This document shows positions 1 through 7,789 of a DNA stretch of 64,000 nucleotides, one piece after another; the stretch's first letter is position 1, and every line of letters begins with the position of its first letter. This DNA is from Clostridium transplantifaecale (lineage in GTDB: Bacteria; Bacillota; Clostridia; Lachnospirales; Lachnospiraceae): positions 992,001 to 1,056,000 of the forward strand of contig NZ_UYZY01000002.1 in assembly GCF_900626075.1 (NCBI RefSeq), in the 5' to 3' direction. The notes under the pieces are model-generated. The model had not been told where the DNA came from. It was given only the letters and a program-made list of their open reading frames with translations, and searched no databases. The translations under genes and the position numbers were made by a program.

Positions 1-1
1 T

Positions 2-778
2 GTTATCTCGGCCGGCATGATCGACCTTTCCGTCGGTTCCTCCGTAGCCCTGATATCAGGACTTGGGGTTTCCCTGTTAAACAAGACACACAGTATCACG
101 CTGTGCCTCTTATTCTGCCTTGGATTCGGCCTTTTACTGGGACTGATCAACGGCGTGTTTATCACAAAGGGAAATATTGCCCCGTTCATCGTTACGCTGG
201 CAACCTTTTCGGCCTATCGCTCCATTATCACACAGCTTGGACAGGGCGGACCTTTCACCGTTGACAAGAGCATGTACGATGCATTCCGTTATGTTGCGTC
301 CGGCAAGATTTTCGGAATTCCGCATCTGATGATTATCTTTATCCTGATTACCCTGCTGACTGGCTTCATCATGGCCAAGACGAAATTCGGCCGCTATGTT
401 TACGCGGTTGGTTCCAACCAGCAGGCGGCCAGACTGACCGGTATCAAGGTCGGCAATGTGAAAACAATGATTTACTGCTATGCAGGAATACTTTACGGCC
501 TTGCGGCATTCCTTTTGGCAAGCCGTCTGACTTCCATCCAGGCAGCCAGCGCCGGAGACGGTTATGAGATGGATGCTATTGCCGCGGTTGCCATCGGCGG
601 AACGGCTATGGAAGGCGGACGCGGAAAAATTATCGGAACATTTTTGGGTGTCCTGATGCTGCGGATTATCCAGACGATCCTGATAATGGCAAACGTGCCG
701 CCATTCTTAAACGGCCTTGTAAGAGGTATCGTTATCATCGTGGCCGTGCTTGCACAGTCTAAGAAAAAGAATAAATAA
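2..778 (+). CDS. Sugar ABC transporter permease, RbsC family (5'-truncated)
   Basis: Inner-membrane permease of a ribose/xylose/galactose-type ABC importer. The frame is open to the left edge, so the N-terminus lies outside the window; the first internal ATG at 17 is not the start, because the residues before it (VISAG) continue the family motif ending in MIDLSVGS. Further family signatures are the cytoplasmic loop AVGSNQQAARLTGIKVG, which contacts the ATPase, and GGTAMEGGRGKIIGTFLGVL near the C-terminus. Several hydrophobic spans are visible, and the protein ends in a basic KKKNK tail. The downstream oxidoreductase and isomerase genes suggest the cargo is a sugar or polyol such as inositol, but the substrate cannot be read from the sequence. 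The matching ATPase and binding protein are presumably upstream. Confidence 0.93.
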   Translation, partial: VISAGMIDLSVGSSVALISGLGVSLLNKTHSITLCLLFCLGFGLLLGLINGVFITKGNIAPFIVTLATFSAYRSIITQLGQGGPFTVDKSMYDAFRYVASGKIFGIPHLMIIFILITLLTGFIMAKTKFGRYVYAVGSNQQAARLTGIKVGNVKTMIYCYAGILYGLAAFLLASRLTSIQAASAGDGYEMDAIAAVAIGGTAMEGGRGKIIGTFLGVLMLRIIQTILIMANVPPFLNGLVRGIVIIVAVLAQSKKKNK

Positions 779-899
779 CGGTTCGGAAGGTACTGAATAG
801 TTACAAGAATAAATAACGGCGGGCTGCAGTATTTGGCCGGCAGAGACAGTTAAGATACAGATGCGCAGAATACATAACATAATTTAAGGGGGATTTGTA

Positions 900-1937
900 A
901 TGTTTAAAATCGGTATTATCGGTTGCGGAAAAATTTCTCAGGTCAGGCACATCCCGGAATATGCAGATAATGCAGATGCTAAGCTGGAAGGATATTATGA
1001 CTTAAACAGGGAGAGGGCTGAGGAACTGGCCGCACAGTACGGCGGAAAGGTATTTGATTCCTATGAGGAGCTTCTCGCCGATAAAGAAATCGATGCAGTC
1101 AGCGTCTGCGTCGCAAACCATGCCCATGCCAGGATCACAATCGAGGCCCTGAGGGCGGGAAAACATGTGCTCTGTGAAAAACCGATGGCAATGAGCCTGA
1201 AGGAATGTGAGGATATGGTCCGCGTGGCAAGGGAGACGGGACGTTTCCTGATGGTGGGCCACAACCAGAGACTTGCAAAGGCCCATGCCGAGGCGCGGAA
1301 GCTGATTAAAGAGGGGCTGATTGGGGATATTGTGACCTTTAAAACCAATTTTGCCCATGGCGGTCCGGAGACATGGAGTATTGATCCGGGAAGCAGTGTA
1401 TGGTTCTTTGACAAGGAAAAAGCGGTAATGGGCGCTATGGCCGACCTGGGAATCCACAAGACGGATCTGATACAGTACCTGACTGGTTCCAGAGTGGCCG
1501 AGGTGATTGGTTATCTGGGCGCTCTCGACAAGAGGGATTCGTCCGGCAAATTGATTGGAGTGGACGATAATGCCATTTGTATTTACAAGATGGAGAGCGG
1601 CTGCATCGGCACGATGACGGCGAGCTGGACCTGCTACGGCGCCGAGGACAACTCCACGATTCTCTACGGAACAAAAGGAGTCATGAAGATATACAGCGAT
1701 CCGGCCCATTCCATTGTCGTGGAACTCAAGGGCGGAGAAAAAATCTGCTATGATCTGGATAAAATACAGACCAACGACAACCAGACCAAGTCGGGGGTAA
1801 TCGATCTGTTTATGGAATGCCTGGTGAACAATACGCCTCCTGAGATAAGCGGAGAGGAAGCGCTGGCAGCCATGAAAGCGGTGTTTGCCGCTGTGGAAAG
1901 CTCTGAGACGGGCAGAAGCGTGAAAGTAAACCAGTAA
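900..1937 (+). CDS. Gfo/Idh/MocA family oxidoreductase
   Basis: NAD(P)-dependent sugar or polyol dehydrogenase of 345 residues. The Rossmann domain opens with IGIIGCGKISQ at residues 3-13, and the family's EKP motif (CEKPMAMSLKE, about residues 92-102) carries the catalytic lysine. The C-terminal alpha/beta domain follows from about residue 125. The ATG is preceded by AAGGGGGATTTGTA. The gene lies 121 bp after the ABC permease and 30 bp before a sugar-isomerase-like gene, so all three are probably one catabolic operon of the inositol or uncommon-sugar type. Substrate is unknown; myo-inositol 2-dehydrogenase is one possibility among many. Confidence 0.92.
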   Translation: MFKIGIIGCGKISQVRHIPEYADNADAKLEGYYDLNRERAEELAAQYGGKVFDSYEELLADKEIDAVSVCVANHAHARITIEALRAGKHVLCEKPMAMSLKECEDMVRVARETGRFLMVGHNQRLAKAHAEARKLIKEGLIGDIVTFKTNFAHGGPETWSIDPGSSVWFFDKEKAVMGAMADLGIHKTDLIQYLTGSRVAEVIGYLGALDKRDSSGKLIGVDDNAICIYKMESGCIGTMTASWTCYGAEDNSTILYGTKGVMKIYSDPAHSIVVELKGGEKICYDLDKIQTNDNQTKSGVIDLFMECLVNNTPPEISGEEALAAMKAVFAAVESSETGRSVKVNQ

Positions 1938-1967
1938 AAGACGTGATGATGTGATACGGGAGGTAGA

Positions 1968-2885
1968 ATGATGAAACTGGGACTTGTGAGTGCAATTCTG
2001 GACTGGATGTCCTTTGAGGAAATGATCGACACAATAAGCGGGCTGGGATATGAATGTGTGGAAGTGGCCTGCTGGCCCAACGGCAAGGCAGAGCGCCGCT
2101 ATGCGGGTGTCAGCCACATCGACGTGGATGAACTGGACGATGCGAGAGCGGAATATATCCTGAATTACTGTAAAGAAAAGAATGTGGAGATTTCTTCCCT
2201 GGCCTTCTATCCGAACACGATGGACGGAGATCTGGAGAAGAGGGCGGCAAACATAGAGCACCTGAAAAAAGTAATTCTGGCATCCGAGAAACTGGGAATC
2301 GGGATGGTTACCTCCTTTATCGGGCGTGATCAGAATAAAAGCGTCGAAGCAAACATGGAGCTGTTCGGTGAAATCTGGCCGGGGCTGATCCGTTTTGCCG
2401 AGGAGCACAAGGTGAAAGTGGCAATCGAGAACTGCCCGATGCTGTTCGACGAGACACAGTGGCCGGGAGGACAGAACCTGGCGACAACGCCGAAGATCTG
2501 GCGCCGGATGTTTGAGATGATTCCGAGCGATTACTTTGGCCTGAATTACGATCCCAGCCATTTTATATGGCAGATGATGGATTATATTAAACCGATGTAT
2601 GAATTTAAGGATAAAATCTTCCATGTGCATTACAAAGACATTCAACTGTATAAAGATAAGCTGGATGAAGTCGGCACAATGGCATACCCGCTTCAGTACA
2701 TGGCGCCGAAGCTTCCTGGACTGGGAGACGTGGACTGGGCAAAATATGTCAGCGCCCTGAACGATATCGGGTATAAGGGGTACACCTGTATTGAAGTGGA
2801 GGACAGGAGTTTTGAGGATACGCATGAAGATGTGATTAAGAGCCTGGTACTCAGTGAGAGATATATGAGGCAGTTTGTTATTTAA
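1968..2885 (+). CDS. Sugar phosphate isomerase/epimerase family TIM-barrel protein
   Basis: 305-residue xylose-isomerase-like TIM barrel (AP endonuclease 2 fold). Probable metal ligands and active-site residues fall in the usual places: IENCPMLFDE (about 158-167), LNYDPSHFIW (about 192-201), FHVHYKDIQL (about 218-227) and the late CIEVEDRSFED. The start has an upstream GGGAGG. It follows the Gfo/Idh/MocA gene by 30 bp, a pairing common in inositol and keto-sugar catabolism where one enzyme oxidises and the other isomerises. The operon ends at a strong hairpin just downstream. The exact reaction is not deducible. Confidence 0.9.
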   Translation: MMKLGLVSAILDWMSFEEMIDTISGLGYECVEVACWPNGKAERRYAGVSHIDVDELDDARAEYILNYCKEKNVEISSLAFYPNTMDGDLEKRAANIEHLKKVILASEKLGIGMVTSFIGRDQNKSVEANMELFGEIWPGLIRFAEEHKVKVAIENCPMLFDETQWPGGQNLATTPKIWRRMFEMIPSDYFGLNYDPSHFIWQMMDYIKPMYEFKDKIFHVHYKDIQLYKDKLDEVGTMAYPLQYMAPKLPGLGDVDWAKYVSALNDIGYKGYTCIEVEDRSFEDTHEDVIKSLVLSERYMRQFVI

Positions 2886-2922
2886 GGCTGAGCGGCGGAT
2901 AATCATACAGAAATTGAACCGG

Positions 2923-2962
2923 CAGGGGGCGGGAAACCATTTTATTGGTTTTCCGCCCCCTG
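2923..2962 (+). terminator. Stem-loop terminator after the sugar operon
   Basis: Arms of 16 nt (starting CAGGGGGCGGG and ending CCGCCCCCTG) pair with a single G-U position around an 8-nt ATTTTATT loop. The T-tract on the plus side is poor. The hairpin separates the plus-strand operon from the convergent minus-strand methyltransferase operon and could serve both. Confidence 0.75.
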
Positions 2963-2978
2963 TACGATCCGTCTATTA

Positions 2979-3264
2979 TTAGCGCTGTTCAATGCGGCTT
3001 ACATTAACGCATTTTTCCAGTATAAAACCGTTAAAATCGGTACTGTTTCCCACCGTGAAGTGATCTTCCAGGCAGAGAATGCCGTTCTGCTTCGTAAACA
3101 TGAGGACGCTGCAGGTTTTCAGTTGGCAGATATTATTCCTTCCACCGCGGCCATCGTCTGGTTCCCGCGTATGCTGAGGATAAAAGCGAGCGCCGCTATT
3201 ACGGAAAAAATGCTGCCGAGGACATAGATTCTGCGGCACAGCACCTTCCCCACATATTCTTTTA
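2979..3264 (-). pseudogene. Possible frameshifted remnant of a small membrane protein gene
   Basis: This 310-bp stretch downstream of the methyltransferase has no intact gene. On the minus strand, just after the methyltransferase stop, one frame encodes a convincing membrane span (RIYVLGSIFSVIAALAFILS) and stops near 3119. A second frame then gives a protein-like tail (LCLEDHFTVGNSTDFNG) ending in tandem stops near 2979. One frameshift around 3120-3150 would join them into a protein of about 90 residues with a single membrane anchor. I do not recognise the family, and the call is an inference from reading frame and composition only. Confidence 0.3.
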
Positions 3265-3275
3265 TGCCACTGTCT

Positions 3276-3926
3276 TTATCTGATGCCGGAAATGCAGATT
3301 CCGAAAAAGTCTTTCCGGACTTCTGCCTGGCTGAGTTTGGATCCGGCCAGCAGTCCCTTAAGTTCAGAAACCGTATAGGCGGCATTCAGGGAGGTTACGA
3401 GACCGGGCCGCATTTCTTTCGGGCTGGTGCCGAGGTAGATAAATGCTTTTTTCCACAGAGCGGCATCCCGGCGCAGATCGGTGATGCAGTAGCGGCCGCC
3501 CGGGCGGAGGACGCGGTGTATTTCATTGAAAATACGCACCGGATCTTCCCACTCGTGCAGGGAGCCGTTGGAAATCACGGCGTCGAAACTTCCGTCGGCA
3601 AATGGCATCTCCATCGCATTGGCCCGGACATATTTGGCGTCAATCCGGTACTCGGCGGCATTCTTCTCTGCCAGACGTATCATGGCCGGGCTGATCTCGC
3701 AGCCGGTCAGGGAGCGCGGGTTCAGCTTTTTAGCCAATTCCAGCCCTACATATCCCGGGCCGGGGCCGACTTCCAGGATATCGCCTCCCTGAATGCCGGA
3801 AGCGATCATGCCGTCGACGCCGTTCCAGCCCTTGTCGCGCATTCCGCGGGCAAATACGTCAAATACTTTTGTTGTCACTTCGTCCTGGATTCCCGAGTTG
3901 GTTTCAATGACTCTGGCTTTCGTCAT
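3276..3926 (-). CDS. Class I SAM-dependent methyltransferase
   Basis: 216-residue methyltransferase of the UbiE/COQ5-like type. Motif I is ILEVGPGPGYVGLELA at about residues 50-65. The acidic motif II ends CEISP, and the post-motif region FDAVISNGSLHEWEDP at about 114-129 matches the family. The HEW motif replaces the usual substrate-lid residues, and the substrate is unknown. The start codon lies 23 bp inside the end of the PadR gene, so the two are translationally coupled in one autoregulated operon. PadR-controlled methyltransferases often modify a small molecule or toxic compound, but nothing here fixes the target. Confidence 0.88.
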   Translation of the reverse strand: MTKARVIETNSGIQDEVTTKVFDVFARGMRDKGWNGVDGMIASGIQGGDILEVGPGPGYVGLELAKKLNPRSLTGCEISPAMIRLAEKNAAEYRIDAKYVRANAMEMPFADGSFDAVISNGSLHEWEDPVRIFNEIHRVLRPGGRYCITDLRRDAALWKKAFIYLGTSPKEMRPGLVTSLNAAYTVSELKGLLAGSKLSQAEVRKDFFGICISGIR

Positions 3927-4464
3927 GGGATATTTCCTCCTTTATATTACTGATTGCCTGTTCCGCCCAGCCGATTTCCGCCTGGTAATGCCGGATGTGA
4001 TGTTCAAAGATAAGGTTGGCGGATATTCGCATATCGTGCGGCAGGAAAGGCAGTGTCTCTTTCTTGTGCTCATCGATCCGGGACAGTGATGCGTTCAGTT
4101 TTCCGATATGCTGTTCCAGTGCGGCAAGAAAATCTCCGCGGTCGATGTAGTCTGAGAAGAAGAGAGCGGAATCCACCTCAAAGGACGGACGGTAGCTGAT
4201 ATCCAGCGTGCGGTAGAGAAGCTGCGTAAAATGCTCTTTACCGGTTTCGCTTATGCGGTACACCATCTTTTCGGGCCGCGCCCCGTCTTTGACGCTTACC
4301 GAGCAGATATAGCCGGCGGCCTCCATCTTCTCCAGGTGGTAATAGATGGTTGGGAGTTTGATGTCTGTAAAGTCCGCCAACTGTTCACTGATCAGTTTCT
4401 TAATCTGATAACCGTGCTGCGGTCCGAAGCGCAGCAGCATTCCAAGGATGTAAAGCGGGATCAT
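3904..4464 (-). CDS. PadR family transcriptional regulator
   Basis: 186-residue winged-helix regulator. The N-terminal PadR domain (residues 1-85) shows LRFGPQHGYQIKKLI and the recognition-helix/wing region TIYYHLEKMEAAGYI. The C-terminal helical dimerisation domain (about 95-180) matches the longer PadR subclass. It overlaps the following methyltransferase gene. The promoter immediately upstream contains two tandem ATAGTCAG-type palindromes sitting on the -10/-35 region, which is strong visual evidence of autorepression. Confidence 0.93.
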   Translation of the reverse strand: MIPLYILGMLLRFGPQHGYQIKKLISEQLADFTDIKLPTIYYHLEKMEAAGYICSVSVKDGARPEKMVYRISETGKEHFTQLLYRTLDISYRPSFEVDSALFFSDYIDRGDFLAALEQHIGKLNASLSRIDEHKKETLPFLPHDMRISANLIFEHHIRHYQAEIGWAEQAISNIKEEISHDESQSH

Positions 4465-4492
4465 AAAATCACCTCCAGATTCATAATGCGTA

Positions 4493-4539
4493 ATAGTCAG
4501 TACTGACTATAATTATACTCAGCGCTGACTATTTGTCAA
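4493..4539 (-). promoter_or_regulatory. padR promoter with two palindromic operators
   Basis: On the minus strand a perfect -35 TTGACA (4534-4539) and a perfect -10 TATAAT (4512-4517) are 16 bp apart. An exact 18-bp palindrome ATAGTCAGTACTGACTAT (4493-4510) covers the start region. A second, nearly perfect copy (4515-4532) fills the spacer. Their centres are 22 bp apart, about two helical turns, as expected for cooperative PadR dimer binding. Confidence 0.88.
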
Positions 4540-4614
4540 TATCAAATCCGGATTAAAATAGAAAAAGAGCTGCCGGACTGACGGTAAAAAAGTTGCGGAG
4601 TCTGCTTTTCGTTG

Positions 4615-4643
4615 TTGCGCCGCTCCTTTGATAACCTTATAAT
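4615..4643 (+). promoter_or_regulatory. Probable promoter of the AEC transporter gene
   Basis: TTGCGC (4615-4620) and TATAAT (4638-4643) are 17 bp apart and lie 45 bp before the start codon at 4689. The -10 is perfect; the -35 matches only at TTG. Confidence 0.6.
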
Positions 4644-4688
4644 AGTAGAAATAAGAAAATATATTTTACAGACAGGACAGGGGAAAAG

Positions 4689-5630
4689 ATGAGAAGTTTT
4701 ATGATTGCAGTTAATGCGGTGGTGCCGTTTTTAATCTATATTGTATTTGGATACGGGGTGAGGCGGAGCGGCCTGGTCGACGAGGGCTTTATGAATAAGC
4801 TGAACAAGATGATTTTTACGGCGTTTTTTCCGCTTTTGATGTTCAACAATCTTTATAATGTAGATCACGGCCTGGTGCTGAACTGGAAACTGGTTATCAC
4901 CGCTGTTGTGAGTATCCTGACGCTCCAGGCGATTCTTTTGATGACGGTTCCGCGCATTGTCGGAGAGGATTCCAGGCGGGGCGTTATTATCCAGGCGATT
5001 TACAGAAGTAATTTCGTATTGTTTGGAATCCCTCTCACCTCCAATCTCTTTGGAGCCGGAGGAGCCGTTCTGGCATCCATGATGGTAGCCATAGTTATCC
5101 CCATCTACAATGTAACGGCAGTTATTATTCTGGAAATGTTCCACGGCGGAAAGGTAAAACCGGCCGTGCTGATAAAAAATGTATGTACCAACCCGCTGAT
5201 CATGGGCGCAATGACTGGTCTGGTTTTCTACCTTCTGAACATCAAACTTCCGGCCAGCGTGGAGACACCGATCAGCCAGTTCGCTGCGCTGACCACGCCG
5301 CTGGCTCTGTTCGTACTGGGAGGAACGCTGCATTTTTCGTCAATCCGGCATAATTTGAAATATGTCGTACCTTCCATGACGCTGAAACTGCTGGTACTGC
5401 CCGCGGTTATTACTGTGATTGCAACAGCGCTCGGTTTTAACAATCTGGAGCGGTTTATTCTCTTTGAGATGTATGCGACGCCGGTGGCGACGGCATCCTA
5501 CTCAATGGCCCAGAACATGGGAGGCGACGGTGAACTGGCGGGCCAGTTTGTGGTGCTCAGCACGGCGGCATCGGTTGTTACTATCTTTTTATGGGTATTC
5601 CTGTTCACGGGTATTGGATTTATCGGATAA
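4689..5630 (+). CDS. AEC family permease (auxin efflux carrier type)
   Basis: 313-residue membrane protein with about ten hydrophobic spans in the two five-helix halves typical of AEC transporters. The family's central pattern is seen in NVCTNPLIMGAMTGLVF and in the first-repeat region YRSNFVLFGIPLTSNLFG. The C-terminal SYSMAQNMGGDGELAG matches the conserved crossover region. Bacterial members export or import organic acids such as malate or malonate. It is followed after 36 bp by the two GntR genes, which may control it. Substrate unknown. Confidence 0.9.
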   Translation: MRSFMIAVNAVVPFLIYIVFGYGVRRSGLVDEGFMNKLNKMIFTAFFPLLMFNNLYNVDHGLVLNWKLVITAVVSILTLQAILLMTVPRIVGEDSRRGVIIQAIYRSNFVLFGIPLTSNLFGAGGAVLASMMVAIVIPIYNVTAVIILEMFHGGKVKPAVLIKNVCTNPLIMGAMTGLVFYLLNIKLPASVETPISQFAALTTPLALFVLGGTLHFSSIRHNLKYVVPSMTLKLLVLPAVITVIATALGFNNLERFILFEMYATPVATASYSMAQNMGGDGELAGQFVVLSTAASVVTIFLWVFLFTGIGFIG

Positions 5631-5666
5631 AAACAGAACAGGGCATGGGGAAGGGGGCCGGCAGCC

Positions 5667-6653
5667 ATGGGTAATGCGGACAAACAGACCGGAATGAAGA
5701 CTCTGTACGGACAGATTGCGGAGGAACTATACGAAAAAATTGAAAGTGGGGAATTCGGGCCTGGTGACAGGCTGCCGTCGGAAGCAGCCCTGGCGGAAGC
5801 GAAAGGCGTTTCCGTAGGCACCGTCAAAAAAGCGTATGATACGCTGAAAAAGCAGGGCTGTATCTATAAAGTCAGGGGCGGAGGAGCCTATGTCCAGGCG
5901 GAGGAGAACGGAGAGCTTAAGAGGACGCCGCAGGAACTGGTGGATCGGACGGTAGAAGCAGCGAAAGCTATGGGAATTCCGATGAACCGGATGTTCATTC
6001 TCCTGCGCGGTCAGCTGGAACAGGTCTTTGGCGGGGATAAGAAGATTAAGGTGGCCCTTGTAGACTGCAATGCGGAGACGCTCCATCATATCATGCTGGA
6101 TTTGAAGAAAAAGACAGGGGTGGAAGTAGAACCCTACCTGCTGAACGATCTTTTTTCCGGTGAAAGCGTGATAAGCCCTCAGTGTGTCCTGACACTGGTA
6201 GCAGAAAAGCATTACAATGACTTTGTGCGGTATGCCGATTCCATGCATCTCTGGACGGACAAAGTGGCTCTCAGGGAGAGCCGCAAAACCATCTCAAGGC
6301 TCACCGTCCTGCCGGATTGGCAGGAGATCTGTATACTGTACCGGTCAAGGGAGTTTCTGGATTCTGTTAAATATACACTCAAGGTCCTTGGGAAAAAGGG
6401 CCGTCTGCTCTGTGTGAATGAACAGCAGATCGGAATGAACCAGGAGAGACTTACAAAGGAACCTGTTTCTTTTATTATCCCTCCCGATTATATGGATTAC
6501 AGCAGCAATCTGGCGCTGCAAATGATAGAGAGGGCTAAGAAAATGGGGTGTGCCGTCGTTCCCTTTGAATTTGAGATCGACAGAGGCTCCCTGTTCCACT
6601 TAAAACAGGTCTTCGAGCAGATAGAGGAAAACGGCCATGAGGAGGGGATATAA
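5667..6653 (+). CDS. GntR-type regulator with an unfamiliar C-terminal domain (first of tandem pair)
   Basis: 328 residues. Residues 12-80 form a classic GntR winged helix (LYGQIAEELYEKIESG, DRLPSEAALAEAKGVS, VGTVKKAYDTLKKQG). The remaining 240 residues look like neither the FCD nor the UTRA domain. They resemble an alpha/beta sensor with segments KVALVDCNAETLHHIMLDL and, near the end, IDRGSLFHLKQVF, both matched in the next gene. The ATG is preceded by AAGGGGG. The stop codon touches the start codon of its paralogue. Inferred role: sensing a metabolite and controlling the neighbouring transporter or sensor genes. Confidence 0.85.
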   Translation: MGNADKQTGMKTLYGQIAEELYEKIESGEFGPGDRLPSEAALAEAKGVSVGTVKKAYDTLKKQGCIYKVRGGGAYVQAEENGELKRTPQELVDRTVEAAKAMGIPMNRMFILLRGQLEQVFGGDKKIKVALVDCNAETLHHIMLDLKKKTGVEVEPYLLNDLFSGESVISPQCVLTLVAEKHYNDFVRYADSMHLWTDKVALRESRKTISRLTVLPDWQEICILYRSREFLDSVKYTLKVLGKKGRLLCVNEQQIGMNQERLTKEPVSFIIPPDYMDYSSNLALQMIERAKKMGCAVVPFEFEIDRGSLFHLKQVFEQIEENGHEEGI

Positions 6654-7634
6654 ATGCCGGGGATAGAATTTCGTCCGGGAACTCCGGTATACCGCCAGAT
6701 CGCCGACTGGATTGCGGGGCAGATCGAAAGTGGGGCTGTCAGGGAAGGGGAACGCCTCCCGACGGAGAGAAGACTCTGCGAGGAGCTGTCGGTATCCAGG
6801 GATACGGTGAAAAGGGCGTATGGGGTCCTGGAAGGGCTGGGATTCATAAGAACGGTCCAGGGCAGCGGAAGCTATGCATGCAGATCGGACCTTTCAGAAA
6901 AACGCAAAAAGGTGGAAAAAATGCTCAGGGAGTCCGTTTATGAGCTGAACGGTTCCGGACTTACCTGGCATGAGATAGAAAATCTGTTTCTGGAGCGGAT
7001 TTGGAACCGGCTTCCGGAGCGCGAGAAGGTCAGGGTGGCCTGGGTGGACTGCAGCAAGGAAATTCTTAAGTCCTGTGCTTCGGAGCTGGCCGCAGCCTGT
7101 AATGCGAAGGTAACGCCCGTGCTGCTGGATGACGTGAGGGAGGATGCCGACATTTTGATAAGGGGCGGCTTTGACATCGCGGTGACTACAATTAACCATG
7201 TCGACGATGTAAAACGCCTTGTGAAAAAGAAGAACAGAGGGAAACTGCCCTTTGAAGTGGAGATGGTGGTTATGTCCCCAAGCCGCATGTCTATCAGCCG
7301 GGTTGCCAGAATCGGAAGAGAACAGCGTGCTATCCTGGTATATGAAGACCAGTGGTATCTTTACAGCATGAAGAGGTATCTGAAAGAACTGGGATTAAAA
7401 GGCAGAGGAGAATATGTACCGATTGAGGAGGCTCTTGAGTACCTGAAAGATGCCGGTGAAAATACGGTGGTGATCCTGCCCCAGGATCCGGAGTTTAAAG
7501 AGGGTCTCCCCGGTAAATTGAGACAGTACTGTGAAGAACATAAACTGGACTGTTTCCAGTTCTGCCAGATGATAGACGAGGGTTCGCTGATGCACCTGAA
7601 GAAAAAGATCCAGGAATTCTGGATCAAAAAATAA
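6654..7634 (+). CDS. GntR-type regulator, paralogue of the preceding gene
   Basis: 326 residues, starting on the base after the previous stop with GAGGGGAT upstream. The winged helix (residues 8-75) contains VYRQIADWIAGQIESG, ERLPTERRLCEELSVS and RDTVKRAYGVLEGLG. The C-terminal region aligns by eye with the first gene (VRVAWVDCSKEILKSCASEL; IDEGSLMHLKKK), so the pair arose by tandem duplication. The effector halves have diverged strongly, which suggests different ligands or heterodimers. No known effector-domain family is recognised. Confidence 0.85.
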   Translation: MPGIEFRPGTPVYRQIADWIAGQIESGAVREGERLPTERRLCEELSVSRDTVKRAYGVLEGLGFIRTVQGSGSYACRSDLSEKRKKVEKMLRESVYELNGSGLTWHEIENLFLERIWNRLPEREKVRVAWVDCSKEILKSCASELAAACNAKVTPVLLDDVREDADILIRGGFDIAVTTINHVDDVKRLVKKKNRGKLPFEVEMVVMSPSRMSISRVARIGREQRAILVYEDQWYLYSMKRYLKELGLKGRGEYVPIEEALEYLKDAGENTVVILPQDPEFKEGLPGKLRQYCEEHKLDCFQFCQMIDEGSLMHLKKKIQEFWIKK

Positions 7635-7679
7635 GCTGCCGGTTTACGTCAACTCTGTTCACTTAGAGCTCTATATTCC

Positions 7680-7708
7680 TTGTTCTGTTAATAATACCGT
7701 GATATAAT
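7680..7708 (+). promoter_or_regulatory. Promoter of the binding-protein / sensor-kinase operon
   Basis: TTGTTC (7680-7685) and a perfect TATAAT (7703-7708) with a 17-bp spacer lie about 80 bp before the start at 7790. The two genes that follow are probably one transcript ending at the hairpin near 11699. Confidence 0.65.
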
Positions 7709-7789
7709 GAAAGATGGCGGTATCCGGCATTTGTGCCGGTCCGGCAGGAAATTTCAGTGATTGGATTACTGGAAATGAAGGGGAGCAGA

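Noticed and set aside
1002..2906. 634-codon open frame on the minus strand opposite the Gfo/Idh/MocA and isomerase genes
   Set aside because: It is a shadow of two well-supported genes, with low-complexity His/Arg-rich translation and no domain.
7733..7789. Upstream GTG start for the solute-binding lipoprotein
   Set aside because: No ribosome site, and it would place 19 residues ahead of a good signal peptide.
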